Positions 17,036-26,043 of a stretch of DNA of 50,698 nucleotides are shown one piece after another. The DNA comes from DUNY01 sp964520055 (GTDB taxonomy: Bacteria; Bacillota; Thermosediminibacteria; Thermosediminibacterales; Tepidanaerobacteraceae), in assembly GCA_964520055.1 (NCBI GenBank), contig CAZFME010000004.1, positions 1 through 50,698 on the forward strand, read 5' to 3'. The position numbers and the translations under genes are program-made. Each line of letters opens with the position of its first letter. Within the stretch, counting starts at the first letter, position 1. Under the pieces are notes generated by a model. That model did no database searches and was not told the DNA's origin. It saw nothing but the letters and a program-made list of their open reading frames with translations.

Positions 17036-17044
17036 ATTATAGCA
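17036..17044 (-). promoter_or_regulatory. Promoter of the 57-residue gene
   Basis: An extended -10 sequence (TGCTATAAT on the minus strand) lies 33 bases upstream of the start codon. There is no convincing -35. Confidence 0.55.
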
Positions 17045-17079
17045 CATTACATGCAATTATGCTACACTTTTGATAAATT

Positions 17080-17955
17080 TCACTGTAATTTCATATCTGG
17101 CTTTGCAATATCCGGCCAACAACTACGGGAGTAGTGAAAGAGATATTGTTGTACGAAACCGGCCTTTTCTTTGAATCTTTTTTCGGCAAATTCTTTAAGT
17201 TTTGCCATAGGCCTCTGGCTACCATCGAAATAAATATACTCAAGTACTCTTTTTATCCATATATCAATGGGAAAGGCTTCAAACTTCCTCATGGAATACA
17301 ACATTATACAGTCCGCTACTTTCTGGCCGACACCGGGAAGCATTAAAAGCTCGTTTCTAATATTAGTGGTGGGTAACTCTTTTAAATCGTATATATCAAT
17401 TTTACCACTGGCTACCATCCGCGCTGTCTGAATGATGTATTTAGCCCTATAACCGCATTTTGTAAGCCTCAACTCAGCTTCTGAAAGCCTCGCCAATGTA
17501 TTCGGAGAAGGAAAAGAGTAGTATGTTTCGCCTTTGTATTCTATGGGGCTTCCATATAATTTACACATATTTTTGATTGTCTTTTTAATATTTGTAATAT
17601 TGTTGTTCGCTGAGATAATAAATGATATGGTGGTTTCCCAAGGGTCCTGAAAAAGAATCCTATAGCCACTACAATAATTAACGGCAGGAATCAATTCTTC
17701 AAAGCTCATCATTTCCTGTTCTATTCGCTCGTAATCCCTATATACGTCAAAATACTCCTTTAAAAACACTGTGATTTTTTTGTCGTCATTAGAATCAATT
17801 ATTAATTCATCATCATTCTGAAAGATTTCAAAGACGTGGTTTCCAACTACACCAATATATTTGCCGTCTTGCTGCCTGTTCCATCGAAAAGCCTGACCGC
17901 CTTCGGCTATTATTTCAAGGTTAAAAGGTAGAATATCATTTATTATGGTTCTCAT
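17080..17955 (-). CDS. ogg: 8-oxoguanine DNA glycosylase/AP lyase (OGG1 type)
   Basis: The 291-residue protein has an N-terminal OGG-type domain (LEIIAEGGQAFRWN, about residues 13-26). The helix-hairpin-helix/GPD motif LPGVGQKVADCI comes next and ends in FPIDIWIKRVLEYIYF, with the conserved catalytic lysine of the hairpin (GQK) and aspartate (FPID). FIISANNNITNIKKTI is also typical. It excises oxidised guanine and nicks the abasic site. The ATG has GGAGAGG upstream. The flanking genes are not related, so this is a stand-alone DNA repair gene. Confidence 0.92.
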   Translation of the reverse strand: MRTIINDILPFNLEIIAEGGQAFRWNRQQDGKYIGVVGNHVFEIFQNDDELIIDSNDDKKITVFLKEYFDVYRDYERIEQEMMSFEELIPAVNYCSGYRILFQDPWETTISFIISANNNITNIKKTIKNMCKLYGSPIEYKGETYYSFPSPNTLARLSEAELRLTKCGYRAKYIIQTARMVASGKIDIYDLKELPTTNIRNELLMLPGVGQKVADCIMLYSMRKFEAFPIDIWIKRVLEYIYFDGSQRPMAKLKEFAEKRFKEKAGFVQQYLFHYSRSCWPDIAKPDMKLQ

Positions 17956-17975
17956 GAAATCCTCTCCATCCCGTC

Positions 17976-18082
17976 GGAAACGGTATTTTGACCGTTCCGC
18001 ATAACAACACCAATCACACCATGAAACGACCTTGACCGCTCAAACGCTCACCTTCACCATAGGGAACGGTCTTGACCGTTTC
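17976..18082. repeat. Three TTGACCG-containing palindromic repeats
   Basis: Copies lie at 17979-17996 (AACGGT...GACCGTT), 18024-18041 (degenerate) and 18065-18080 (perfect AACGGTC-TT-GACCGTT). They fill the gap between the nitroreductase and ogg. They could be operator sites or a small interspersed repeat. Confidence 0.5.
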
Positions 18083-18100
18083 TCCTTCCATTATAAACGC

Positions 18101-18145
18101 ATTGCGGCATTCATTCCCGCAACTCGCTCAAATGAATGCCGCAAT
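18101..18145. terminator. 15-bp perfect inverted repeat after the nitroreductase
   Basis: Perfect 15-base arms (18101-18115 with 18131-18145) enclose a 15-base loop, 12 bases after the stop codon. No T-run follows on the minus strand, so it may be a weak terminator, an mRNA 3' stabiliser or an interspersed repeat. Confidence 0.45.
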
Positions 18146-18156
18146 AAAATATCGCC

Positions 18157-18657
18157 TTAATATTTTTCCCACCGTACAACCTCATCTAGAGGCTTTTTGG
18201 CTCTACTTACCGTTTTATCAGAATAGCCCAGAGAAATTAGGGATATTAACATATATTTTTCGGGAACTTCAAGTAGTTCCCTTACAGTTTCACTGTATGG
18301 TCGCTCATACCCTGCAATCCAGCAAGAATCAATTCCATGGGCTTTAGCTGCTATAAGGATATTTTGTGTTGCGGCCGAACCATCTTCTACCGGATGGTTA
18401 TTGTCTCTTTCGCAAAAGACACTTATACAGGCTGCAGCATTGGCTATAAATTTACCATAAGTTGCCAACTGTGCTATCTCTTCTTTGATTGTTTCTTCCG
18501 TAGATACTATAAACAACCAGGGCTGAAGATTCCTCGCACTTGGTGCCAAGCGACCGCAATCGACGATATCTTCAAGCACTTCTTTGGGTATCGGTTTTTG
18601 AAGATACTCCCGAATGCTCCTACGTTCTTTAATAACACAAATCGCCTTATTTGTCAT
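18157..18657 (-). CDS. Nitroreductase-family flavoprotein
   Basis: The 166-residue protein has the FMN-binding start ERRSIREYLQKPI (about residues 11-23), then GRLAPSARNLQPW, and ends with ISLGYSD. This is the short form of the nitroreductase fold, which uses FMN and NAD(P)H as a homodimer. The substrate cannot be predicted. The ATG has TTAGGAGTG upstream. It begins 12 bases after ileS ends, so it may be cotranscribed with ileS. Confidence 0.9.
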   Translation of the reverse strand: MTNKAICVIKERRSIREYLQKPIPKEVLEDIVDCGRLAPSARNLQPWLFIVSTEETIKEEIAQLATYGKFIANAAACISVFCERDNNHPVEDGSAATQNILIAAKAHGIDSCWIAGYERPYSETVRELLEVPEKYMLISLISLGYSDKTVSRAKKPLDEVVRWEKY

Positions 18658-18669
18658 ATAGCATCACTC

Positions 18670-21600
18670 CTAACCTTGCTTTTTTACACCGATTTCGACC
18701 TTATGGTCATTAATGTTCCACTCTCTTATGAAACTGTCTTCCGATGGAGAAGTTTTTTCTATGGAAAGAGCCAAGGTATCTTTCTTTATCTCTTCTCCAT
18801 GCTTTTTTAACACCTCATCTATTGTATCATCCCCTGAGCAATACAGATATATCTTATCCTCCACTTCAAAACCTGCTTCCTTTCGCATGTTCTGTATTTT
18901 GCTCACTAACTCCCTGGAAATACCTTCCAGCATAAGTTCGGGAGTAATTGTCGTATCGAGAACTACATAATAGCCACCTTCACCTTCGGCACAGAAACCT
19001 TCTTTGTCCTGTGCACGAACATCCAGTTCGTTTTCAAGAATGAATATAGTTTCACCTTTGACGTTAATTGCGACCTGCCCTTTTTCCCTGGCAGTATTTA
19101 TCAGTTCCGTAGCTTTGGCTGAGGATATCTCTTTAGCTATAGCCGACATGAGTTTTCCATATTTGGGGCCCAATAGGTCAAATCTGGGCTTTACTGTATA
19201 TGTGAAATACTCTTCAGCTACATGTATATACTCAATTTGCTTTATGTTTAGCTCCTCTTTGATGATATCCGATAACTCTGAAATCAGTACTTTGTCATCA
19301 AAGTTTCTAAGCTGCACCATCATTTTTTGAAGGGGTTGACGATTTTTGACCCTACCTTTGTTTCGGGCAGCCCTACCTAATTCGACGATTTTCCTGGCAA
19401 GTTCCATTTTATGTTCTAATTTTTCGTCGATAAGATCTCCTTTTACCTCAGGGAAATCACAAAGGTGAATACTCATCGGGGCATCGGAAAACGGTACCCG
19501 AACCAGATTCTGATATAGCTCTTCTGTGATGAAAGGCACGAAAGGTGCTGCCATCTTTATAAAGCTAACCAGCACTTCATAAAGGGTCAAATATGCTGCT
19601 ATTTTGTCATTGTCCATCTCGGCTTTCCAGTAGCGTTCCCGAGAGCGGCGCACGTACCAGTTGCTGATGTCATCGATTAGCGCCTCCATGGTTCTGGCTG
19701 CACCGGTAATATCTAGGTCATCCATATCCCGTCGCACTTTCTTATTTACACTGTTTATCTTGGATAACAGCCAACGGTCCAATTCACTCCTATCTTTAGG
19801 ATCCAAAGAGTATTGTTTTGGGTCAAAGCCATCTATATTGGCATATAATACAAAAAATGAATATACATTCCACAAAGTTCCCAAAAATCGCCTCTGCGAT
19901 TCACTTACCGCATCTTGATAAAAACGGCTGGGACTCCAAGGAGGACTGGCCACATACAGATACCAGCGCATAGCATCGGCACCTTGCTCGTCAAGTACTT
20001 TCCATGGATTCAGGATATTGCCCTTATGCTTGCTCATCTTAATCCCCTGTTCATCAAGGATATGACCCATAACCAGAACATTTTTATAAGGAGATTCATC
20101 AAACAATAGTGTGGATATCACCAAAAGACTGTAAAACCATCCTCGTGTCTGGTCAATAGCTTCTGAAATAAAATCCGCTGGGAAGTGTTTATGGAAATAA
20201 TCCTGGTTTTCAAAGGGATAATGAAATTGTGCAAAAGGCATGGCACCGGAATCAAACCAACAGTCGATGACTTCAGGTACCCGTTTCATATCACTACTGC
20301 ACTTTGGACATCCAAGAATTACATCATCCACATAGGGCTTGTGTAATTCTATATCTTCTATAGGTTCTTTGCTCATTACTTTGAGCTCTTGTATACTTCC
20401 CACTGCATGCTGGTGAGCACAATTATCACAAACCCAGATATTTAAGGGTGTTCCCCAATACCTCTCCCGGCTCAAACACCAATCAATGAGATTTTCCAGG
20501 AAATTACCGAACCGGCCGTCCCGAATATGCTCAGGATGCCAGTTTATTCCCTTGTTTATCTCAAGAAGTTTTTCTCTAGCAGCTGTCGTCTTTATGAACC
20601 AACTACTGCGACCGTAGTATAAAAGCGGGGTATCACACCGCCAGCAAAAGGGGTAGCTGTGTTTGTACTTCTCTGTTTTATAAAGGATGTCCCGATTTTT
20701 TAAATCCTCTAAAATGCCTTTATCGGCATCTTTTACAAACATGCCTTCCCAAGGAGATACTTCTTCGGTAAATTTACCCTGTGCATCCACGGGCTGCAGT
20801 ACCGGAAAGCCATATTTCTGCCCTACCCATGAGTCATCTTCACCAAAGGCCGGAGCAATATGCACTATGCCGGTACCGTCTTCCAATGTTACAAAGTCTG
20901 CTGTAACCACATAGTAAGCTTTATCCTTTTCCTCTTCAAAAAACGGAAATATTGGCTCATATTTGGTCGAGACTAATTTTCGTCCAGGGAATTTATCTAT
21001 CACGGTATATTCACCGCCTAATACTTCCAGCCTGCCTTCGGCCAGAATGAGCTTTTCACCGTCCTGCTCTACCTTCACGTAGGTATAGTTATCTTTAACC
21101 GCCAGAGCTACGTTGGATGGAAGAGTCCAGGGAGTTGTTGTCCATACAAGGAAATAAGTATTTTCTTCTCCGTCTACCGGAAATTTGGCAAAAACCGATG
21201 GGTCTTCCACCTCTTTATATCCTTGGGCCACCTCATGACTGGAAAGGGAGGTGCCACAGCGGGGACAGTAAGGAACAACTTTATTTCCTTTGTACAGCAA
21301 TCCCTTCTCCCATATCTTTTTAAGTGCCCACCACACCGATTCAATATAGGTATTGTGGTAGGTAATATAAGGGTTATCCATATCTATCCAAAACCCTACC
21401 CGTTCAGTCATTTTGCGCCATTCCTGCTCATAGGTAAAAACACTGTTCTTGCACTTCTTTATGAAATCTTCAACACCATAGCTTTCAATCTGAGGTTTTC
21501 CGCTTATACCAAGTTGCTTTTCCACCTCAAGCTCCACTGGAAGGCCATGTGTATCCCACCCGGCTTTCCTGTCCACCCTGAAACCTGTCATGGTCTTGTA

Positions 21601-21810
21601 GCGGGGAATTAAGTCTTTTACCACCCGGGTAAGAACATGACCAGCATGGGGCATGCCATTGGCAGTGGGCGGCCCTTCATAAAAAACATAATTTGGCGCA
21701 TCCTTTCGATTTTCAATGCTTTTTTTAAATACTTGCTCCCTGTTCCAAAAATCGAGGATTTTTTCTTCAATAGGGACGAAATTCATTGTGGGTTCAACTT
21801 TCTTAAACAT
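18670..21810 (-). CDS. ileS: Isoleucyl-tRNA synthetase, IleRS2-like
   Basis: The 1046-residue class I synthetase has the signatures PHAGHVL (HIGH-like, about residues 55-61) and KMSKHKGN. GWDTHGLPVELEVEKQLG and VPYCPRCGTSLSSHEVAQGY are present. Length and local motifs (WWALKKIWEKGLLYKG and others) are those of the eukaryote-like IleRS2, not of the common bacterial IleRS1. Type 2 enzymes are generally less sensitive to mupirocin. It charges tRNA-Ile and edits valine. The start has a TAGGAGG-like site, and the transcript begins at an Ile T-box leader. The C-terminus has no bacterial-type zinc finger that I can see. Confidence 0.95.
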   Translation of the reverse strand: MFKKVEPTMNFVPIEEKILDFWNREQVFKKSIENRKDAPNYVFYEGPPTANGMPHAGHVLTRVVKDLIPRYKTMTGFRVDRKAGWDTHGLPVELEVEKQLGISGKPQIESYGVEDFIKKCKNSVFTYEQEWRKMTERVGFWIDMDNPYITYHNTYIESVWWALKKIWEKGLLYKGNKVVPYCPRCGTSLSSHEVAQGYKEVEDPSVFAKFPVDGEENTYFLVWTTTPWTLPSNVALAVKDNYTYVKVEQDGEKLILAEGRLEVLGGEYTVIDKFPGRKLVSTKYEPIFPFFEEEKDKAYYVVTADFVTLEDGTGIVHIAPAFGEDDSWVGQKYGFPVLQPVDAQGKFTEEVSPWEGMFVKDADKGILEDLKNRDILYKTEKYKHSYPFCWRCDTPLLYYGRSSWFIKTTAAREKLLEINKGINWHPEHIRDGRFGNFLENLIDWCLSRERYWGTPLNIWVCDNCAHQHAVGSIQELKVMSKEPIEDIELHKPYVDDVILGCPKCSSDMKRVPEVIDCWFDSGAMPFAQFHYPFENQDYFHKHFPADFISEAIDQTRGWFYSLLVISTLLFDESPYKNVLVMGHILDEQGIKMSKHKGNILNPWKVLDEQGADAMRWYLYVASPPWSPSRFYQDAVSESQRRFLGTLWNVYSFFVLYANIDGFDPKQYSLDPKDRSELDRWLLSKINSVNKKVRRDMDDLDITGAARTMEALIDDISNWYVRRSRERYWKAEMDNDKIAAYLTLYEVLVSFIKMAAPFVPFITEELYQNLVRVPFSDAPMSIHLCDFPEVKGDLIDEKLEHKMELARKIVELGRAARNKGRVKNRQPLQKMMVQLRNFDDKVLISELSDIIKEELNIKQIEYIHVAEEYFTYTVKPRFDLLGPKYGKLMSAIAKEISSAKATELINTAREKGQVAINVKGETIFILENELDVRAQDKEGFCAEGEGGYYVVLDTTITPELMLEGISRELVSKIQNMRKEAGFEVEDKIYLYCSGDDTIDEVLKKHGEEIKKDTLALSIEKTSPSEDSFIREWNINDHKVEIGVKKQG

Positions 21811-21971
21811 TAATATCCTCCTGTCATAACTTTAGAGTGAAAAAACTATGGTTTATATAGTAACTATGGTGGTCGTCGGGTGATGAAGTTTGCTTAGGCT
21901 TTTTTAAAGGCTTCTATCAAAGCATTTTGAAGAAAACCTTGAAAAATGCATTCAATATTTCCTATGCATTA

Positions 21972-22237
21972 TAAAAAAACCCGTCCCGAAAGGGACGAGA
22001 TTTCACCCGCGTTACCACCCAAATAGGAAAAAGGCTGCTTATTATTATATGTCCTTTTACCTGCTCATTTTGATAACGGCTAACACGCCGGCCATTCTTA
22101 CTCCTATCGTTTTCAGAATCGCACTCAGGGGTGATCTTCAGCCATCATCTCCCTACCGAGCTTCCACCCTCCCCGATTCGCTAAAAGGTTTCCTGATGCT
22201 TACTGTCCCCATCATGGTTTTAATAATATATCATTTC
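21972..22237 (-). promoter_or_regulatory. Isoleucine T-box leader with terminator
   Basis: The leader has the conserved T-box core GGGTGGTAACGCGGG (near 22020). A terminator follows, with stem 21982-21987 paired to 21992-21997 and a run of seven T. Stem I has an ATC triplet in GAAGATCAC (22133-22135) that fits an Ile specifier. Uncharged tRNA-Ile would stabilise the antiterminator. The rest of the 592-base gap holds the promoter and, near 22300-22402, nothing I recognise. Confidence 0.92.
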
Positions 22238-22272
22238 TTTTTTATGATATATTATTTTGAAGATGATGTCAA
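22222..22272 (-). promoter_or_regulatory. ileS promoter with 13-bp inverted repeat over the -10
   Basis: TTGACA (22267-22272) and TATCAT (22244-22249) are 17 bases apart. A perfect 13-bp AT-rich inverted repeat (22222-22234 with 22244-22256) covers the -10 and the expected start site. It may be a binding site or an extra stem in the RNA. Confidence 0.65.
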
Positions 22273-22402
22273 CGATTTCTCGTTTACTGCAGTTTTACTG
22301 TTGTTCCTCTTATAATTTCTTGGCCAACATATAGTGTGCTTTATTATAACCATAATTAATATGTAGATAATTTTAGGATAAAATTGACTTTTTACAGTAG
22401 AA

Positions 22403-23230
22403 TTAAATTTTCTTTCTGTATATACATGCCATATGCTCCTGGCATTGGGAGCTGGCTCTTTCGCATTCTATGAGACTTTTGGGGGAACCGCTCACTTGTG
22501 CTCCTTTAATGCTTTGTGTTATCTCCAGAATCTTTTGTACCTCTTCTTTTTCCCCTTCAACAACTAAAGTTGTCGACCCTTCAGCCCCGAAAATTCCTCC
22601 CATTCCAATAACAGTCGCTTTTACTTGGGCAAGTATTTCAAGTGCTTTTCTTTCATCAATTATTTCACCTTTTATAGGTATAAGGCCTACTGCCATACCA
22701 AAAGAAATATCTATGCTTTTCCTTCCGGCAGCTCGAATTGCATCATCGAGCTTACCCGGTATCAGCTTTTCAAGGCCTGCTGCTATTATGATTTTTATTC
22801 CTTCTGCTGCCAGAGCGGGAATTATCATACCTGGAAAATTGCCTAGGGGACTTCCTGCCATCATTGCCGCATTCCCTTCCATATCAAAGGCGTTTACTCC
22901 GGTAACCAGAATGTCTCCTCTTTCTAGACTCAGTGCGGCCTTTTCAAATGGCTTTGCATCATCCACATCTATTACTTTCCCGTTATCAATCAATATGCAG
23001 TGAGGCGCATCTAAATCGTATTTTGTGGATTTTGCCCCTTTTTGCGTTATTCTTCCGCATATTCCAAGAGGTAGACCTACAAGCTCTTCAGACAGCGCTG
23101 AAACAGTTGTCCCCGCTTTCAAAAGGATTTTACCCCTTTTAAAAGCAGAATTAACCTCTGGAAGCTGTTTTATGCCTTTTGCAATTATTCTTTTTGCTTC
23201 ATTGACCGTAAGGCTCAATTGAAGTTTCAT
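22403..23230 (-). CDS. Uncharacterised protein, last gene of racemase/DUF917 cluster
   Basis: I do not recognise this 275-residue protein. It has no membrane segment or signal peptide. Glycine-rich turns recur: LPLGICGRITQKGAKS, VTGVNAFDMEGNAAMMAGSP, GMAVGLIPIKGE and VIGMGGIFGAEGSTTLV. This suggests an alpha/beta enzyme. The C-terminus has an ECERASSQCQEHMACIY stretch with three spaced cysteines (C-x6-C-x4-C). It lies 45 bases after the racemase gene and probably in the same transcript, so it should belong to the same pathway. No gene beyond it joins the group. Confidence 0.75.
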   Translation of the reverse strand: MKLQLSLTVNEAKRIIAKGIKQLPEVNSAFKRGKILLKAGTTVSALSEELVGLPLGICGRITQKGAKSTKYDLDAPHCILIDNGKVIDVDDAKPFEKAALSLERGDILVTGVNAFDMEGNAAMMAGSPLGNFPGMIIPALAAEGIKIIIAAGLEKLIPGKLDDAIRAAGRKSIDISFGMAVGLIPIKGEIIDERKALEILAQVKATVIGMGGIFGAEGSTTLVVEGEKEEVQKILEITQSIKGAQVSGSPKSLIECERASSQCQEHMACIYRKKI

Positions 23231-23275
23231 ATGCTTTTATTCCCTTCTGATTATGTTAGTTTATTCGTTTTTGTA

Positions 23276-23932
23276 CTAAGCCCGAATCTGCAACAGCATT
23301 TCCGCTGTTTTTAAAGCCGCAAGCATTGGCTCTATTACGGGAACACCTAATTCTTCCCTTATTTCCCGGGCAATTGGAGCCATACATGTGCAGCCCAGTA
23401 TAATGACTTCGGCACCTTTCTTTTCAATGGCAAATCTGGCTTCCTTTATTATCTCCTGTTTTGTTCTATTAGGGTCCTTTTCAAGCTCCAACACAGGAAC
23501 CTCAATACCCGTGCTGTAAACAAGCATGCTTTCAGTGCCGGCTTGTCTTGCTTGAAGCTCACCCCAAGGACCGGATTTCTTATAGATAGAAATAATGGCG
23601 AACTTTTTTGCAAGGCTCATGGCAGCAATCATAGCAGCCTGAGCAGGGCCGATAACCGGAACGTGAGATATTTCCCGCGCCGCATTTATTACTGGATCTG
23701 CAAAACAGTTGATAATTATCGCATCAAATTTATTCTTATTGTTTTCAATAAGTTTTAAAACATAAGGCCCTGATTTAATTTCATCTTCAAAAGTTTCTAT
23801 GGACTTAGGACCGCCTTTAATATTAACGGCATATATTCTGCTCGTTTCCAGCTTTTTGTCTTTTAAATAGTCTATGGTCAATTTGTTAAAATCCTCAGTG
23901 CTTACCGGATTTATTATTAAGATGTTTTTCAT
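23276..23932 (-). CDS. Asp/Glu/hydantoin racemase family protein (copy 1)
   Basis: The 218-residue protein starts MKNILIINPVSTEDFN. The two catalytic cysteines of this two-domain family are in INCFADPVI and LGCTCMAP, with PVIGPAQAAM between. These features match hydantoin/aspartate racemases and AroM-like relatives. It may racemise or isomerise an amino-acid-like substrate with two cysteines as acid and base. It sits between the DUF917 gene (7 bases upstream) and the 22403-23230 gene. It is clearly related to, but not the same as, the copies at 25282 and 26044, and it lacks their C-terminal HSKIGLY tail. Confidence 0.88.
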   Translation of the reverse strand: MKNILIINPVSTEDFNKLTIDYLKDKKLETSRIYAVNIKGGPKSIETFEDEIKSGPYVLKLIENNKNKFDAIIINCFADPVINAAREISHVPVIGPAQAAMIAAMSLAKKFAIISIYKKSGPWGELQARQAGTESMLVYSTGIEVPVLELEKDPNRTKQEIIKEARFAIEKKGAEVIILGCTCMAPIAREIREELGVPVIEPMLAALKTAEMLLQIRA

Positions 23933-23939
23933 TTTTAAC

Positions 23940-25049
23940 TTATCCCATTATTTTTTCAATGGGGATATATTCTATATCATATCCGAAGTGCTTTGGACCA
24001 AATGTTTCCAGGCCTTTTTCGGTCCTCCATTCTTTAGGGGCCGGCAATCCGATTACTGTAACTTCCATTCCCTTTTCGAAGTTGGGATTTGTTATGGGAT
24101 TCCCTGTTTTGCTGTCCAGAATACAAATCAGATCAGGTACGGTTACGTGAATTTTACCGTTTTCCCAAGCTATAATGTTTTCGTTTTTATACCATATTCT
24201 ATATTCGTCACCGGAATACTCGCCCTCTCCTTCGATATAAGTATCACCTAAAGTGAAGCCTGCACTGTCTTCCCATGTAAATTTCTTTACATTCCCTTTA
24301 AACAGAAGATAACCGTCACCGGCTTTTGCCACTTTGGCCGCCGGGTTTTCTCCCTTTTCACGCGCTTCGCGGAGCGCCTTTCCGATTTTCTGTGCATAAC
24401 TTATGGCACCGGGAATTACGGCCTTTTTCAGATGTTTCCCAGATACAGGGTGGTCAGTTACTCCCACCGAATTCTGACTGACAACCGCCATTGCCCGTAC
24501 GAGTGCTTCAGCCCTGAAATCATTACCAACCTCTTTGATTATGGCAACATCACCAAACTTGTTTGCCACTGCAAGCGGAGTTATGGAAACGTTATTTATA
24601 TACATTGTGGAATGTTGAAGTTCCGGCACCGACCTGCCTGCCGGGTCTGCATCCACTATCGGTATTCCAAGTTTCGCCGCCACCGACATTCCCACAGCGG
24701 TGTTATGCCCACCCAGCTCTGTGGATATGCTGGCATAAAAGGATTCACCCATAAAATCGCCAAGAGCTTTAAAAGCCACTAAACTCGGCATTTCGTCAAT
24801 TACCTTCAATCCTGCATACTTTGCCAAGTCTTCCTCTGTCAATGGAGAAATAGAACCGGCTTGGTACGGTGATGCAATCATGACATCGTCGGGGACTTCT
24901 GCAAGCTCTATCAACTTGAACTCAAAACCGTTTTCAATGTCCTCATCGATAAGCTCAAGGCCACTTTCCAGGTTTCCACCTCCACCGGTCCCCAATATGG
25001 TGCACCCATAAAGTATGTCATGTAAATCTTGTTTGCTCAAAAGTCTCAT
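23940..25049 (-). CDS. DUF917-family protein
   Basis: The protein has about 369 residues. The N-terminus has DILYGCTILGTGGGGNLE, then MIASPYQAGSISPLT, GGHNTAVGMSVAAKLGIPIVDADPAGRSVPELQHST, and a beta-rich C-terminal half (FTLGDTYIEGEGEYS). This plan matches DUF917, often found with HyuA-type hydantoinase genes but of unknown activity. I start it at ATG 25049, because AAGGAG lies 10 bases upstream. The upstream alternative at 25079 precedes that site. It is in the same direction as the racemases and probably cotranscribed with the one 7 bases downstream. Confidence 0.85.
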   Translation of the reverse strand: MRLLSKQDLHDILYGCTILGTGGGGNLESGLELIDEDIENGFEFKLIELAEVPDDVMIASPYQAGSISPLTEEDLAKYAGLKVIDEMPSLVAFKALGDFMGESFYASISTELGGHNTAVGMSVAAKLGIPIVDADPAGRSVPELQHSTMYINNVSITPLAVANKFGDVAIIKEVGNDFRAEALVRAMAVVSQNSVGVTDHPVSGKHLKKAVIPGAISYAQKIGKALREAREKGENPAAKVAKAGDGYLLFKGNVKKFTWEDSAGFTLGDTYIEGEGEYSGDEYRIWYKNENIIAWENGKIHVTVPDLICILDSKTGNPITNPNFEKGMEVTVIGLPAPKEWRTEKGLETFGPKHFGYDIEYIPIEKIMG

Positions 25050-25281
25050 ATGTAACACACTCCTTTTAAAAATAATCATAGTATCAAAAGTCTTGATATA
25101 CTAATGACCTCTAATACTTTATATACCTTGCTTATGCCGTATTTAAGCCTTCTCTCTCTTGCTTTCACTTTTTTTATAAGAAATTTCGGGGAGTAATCGT
25201 AACTGCGGAGCTTGTGGTAAAGTGCTGGCAGGTAATATCGTATGCTTAATTTACATATTCAATGATTCTAAGCCTTTTGTA

Positions 25282-25983
25282 TTACTTGCCTCCCCCCGGT
25301 TTGGCATAAAGACCTATTTTGCTATGGGTAAGCCTTAAATCTATTAAGGCTTCAGCCATTTTTAGGGCGGTAACCGCCGGCTCTACCACCGGGACTTTTA
25401 ATTTGCTTCTGATATCTTCTGCAAAGCTTAACATTCCGGTACATCCGAGAACCACTACCTCAGCATTAAGTTCTTTTATCAGTTTGTTTGCCGCTTTTAG
25501 TATTTCTGCTGCAGTAATATCTCTGTCAGCCAATAACCTATTTACACCGATGTTTATCCCTACAGCTCCTGCAAATTTATCCTTCAGGCCAAGGGTCGCA
25601 ACTTTTTGTTCAAACATTGGCTCTGCTTTTTTTCTGACTGAAATGATCCCAAACTTGTGCCCCAGCATCGTTGCCATGATCATTGAAGCCTGGCCTGGCC
25701 CTACCACCGGAACATCGCTTATTTCACGTGCCCCCATAACACCGGGGTCAGCAAAACAGTTTACAATAAAGGCATGATAATCATCTTTATTTTGGCATAT
25801 AACATTTAAAACTCCCGGGGCTGCAATGGCTTCATCGTAATGTGTTTCAATACTGTCGGGACCTTCCTTTAAACTTGTAACATCCACAAGTGTATCATTA
25901 CACGCAATACTTGATAAATACTCTTTATCCGACAAATCCCATACATCTGTTGCAATTGGATTTATTACAAGAATTTTTTTCAA
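25282..25983 (-). CDS. Asp/Glu/hydantoin racemase family protein (copy 2)
   Basis: The protein has about 233 residues, starting MKKILVINPIATDVWD. Catalytic cysteines lie in VNCFADPGVM and LGCTGMLSF, with VVGPGQASM between. The start is TTG 25983, with GGAGGGGG 4 bases upstream and the same MKxILxINP beginning as copy 1. The C-terminus ends in a short tail with HSKIGLY and GGG. The tail resembles one in copy 3 and is absent from copy 1. It lies 60 bases after copy 3 and is followed by a 232-base gap with no recognised gene. Confidence 0.87.
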   Translation of the reverse strand: MKKILVINPIATDVWDLSDKEYLSSIACNDTLVDVTSLKEGPDSIETHYDEAIAAPGVLNVICQNKDDYHAFIVNCFADPGVMGAREISDVPVVGPGQASMIMATMLGHKFGIISVRKKAEPMFEQKVATLGLKDKFAGAVGINIGVNRLLADRDITAAEILKAANKLIKELNAEVVVLGCTGMLSFAEDIRSKLKVPVVEPAVTALKMAEALIDLRLTHSKIGLYAKPGGGK

Positions 25984-26043
25984 TTTACCCCCTCCATATG
26001 TATGCATTAAGGTAATACATATCGCTTTTTATCAAACTTGCTT

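Noticed and set aside
25086..25112. Imperfect palindrome upstream of the DUF917 gene
   Set aside because: The arms match only in part, with an offset, and no second copy was seen.
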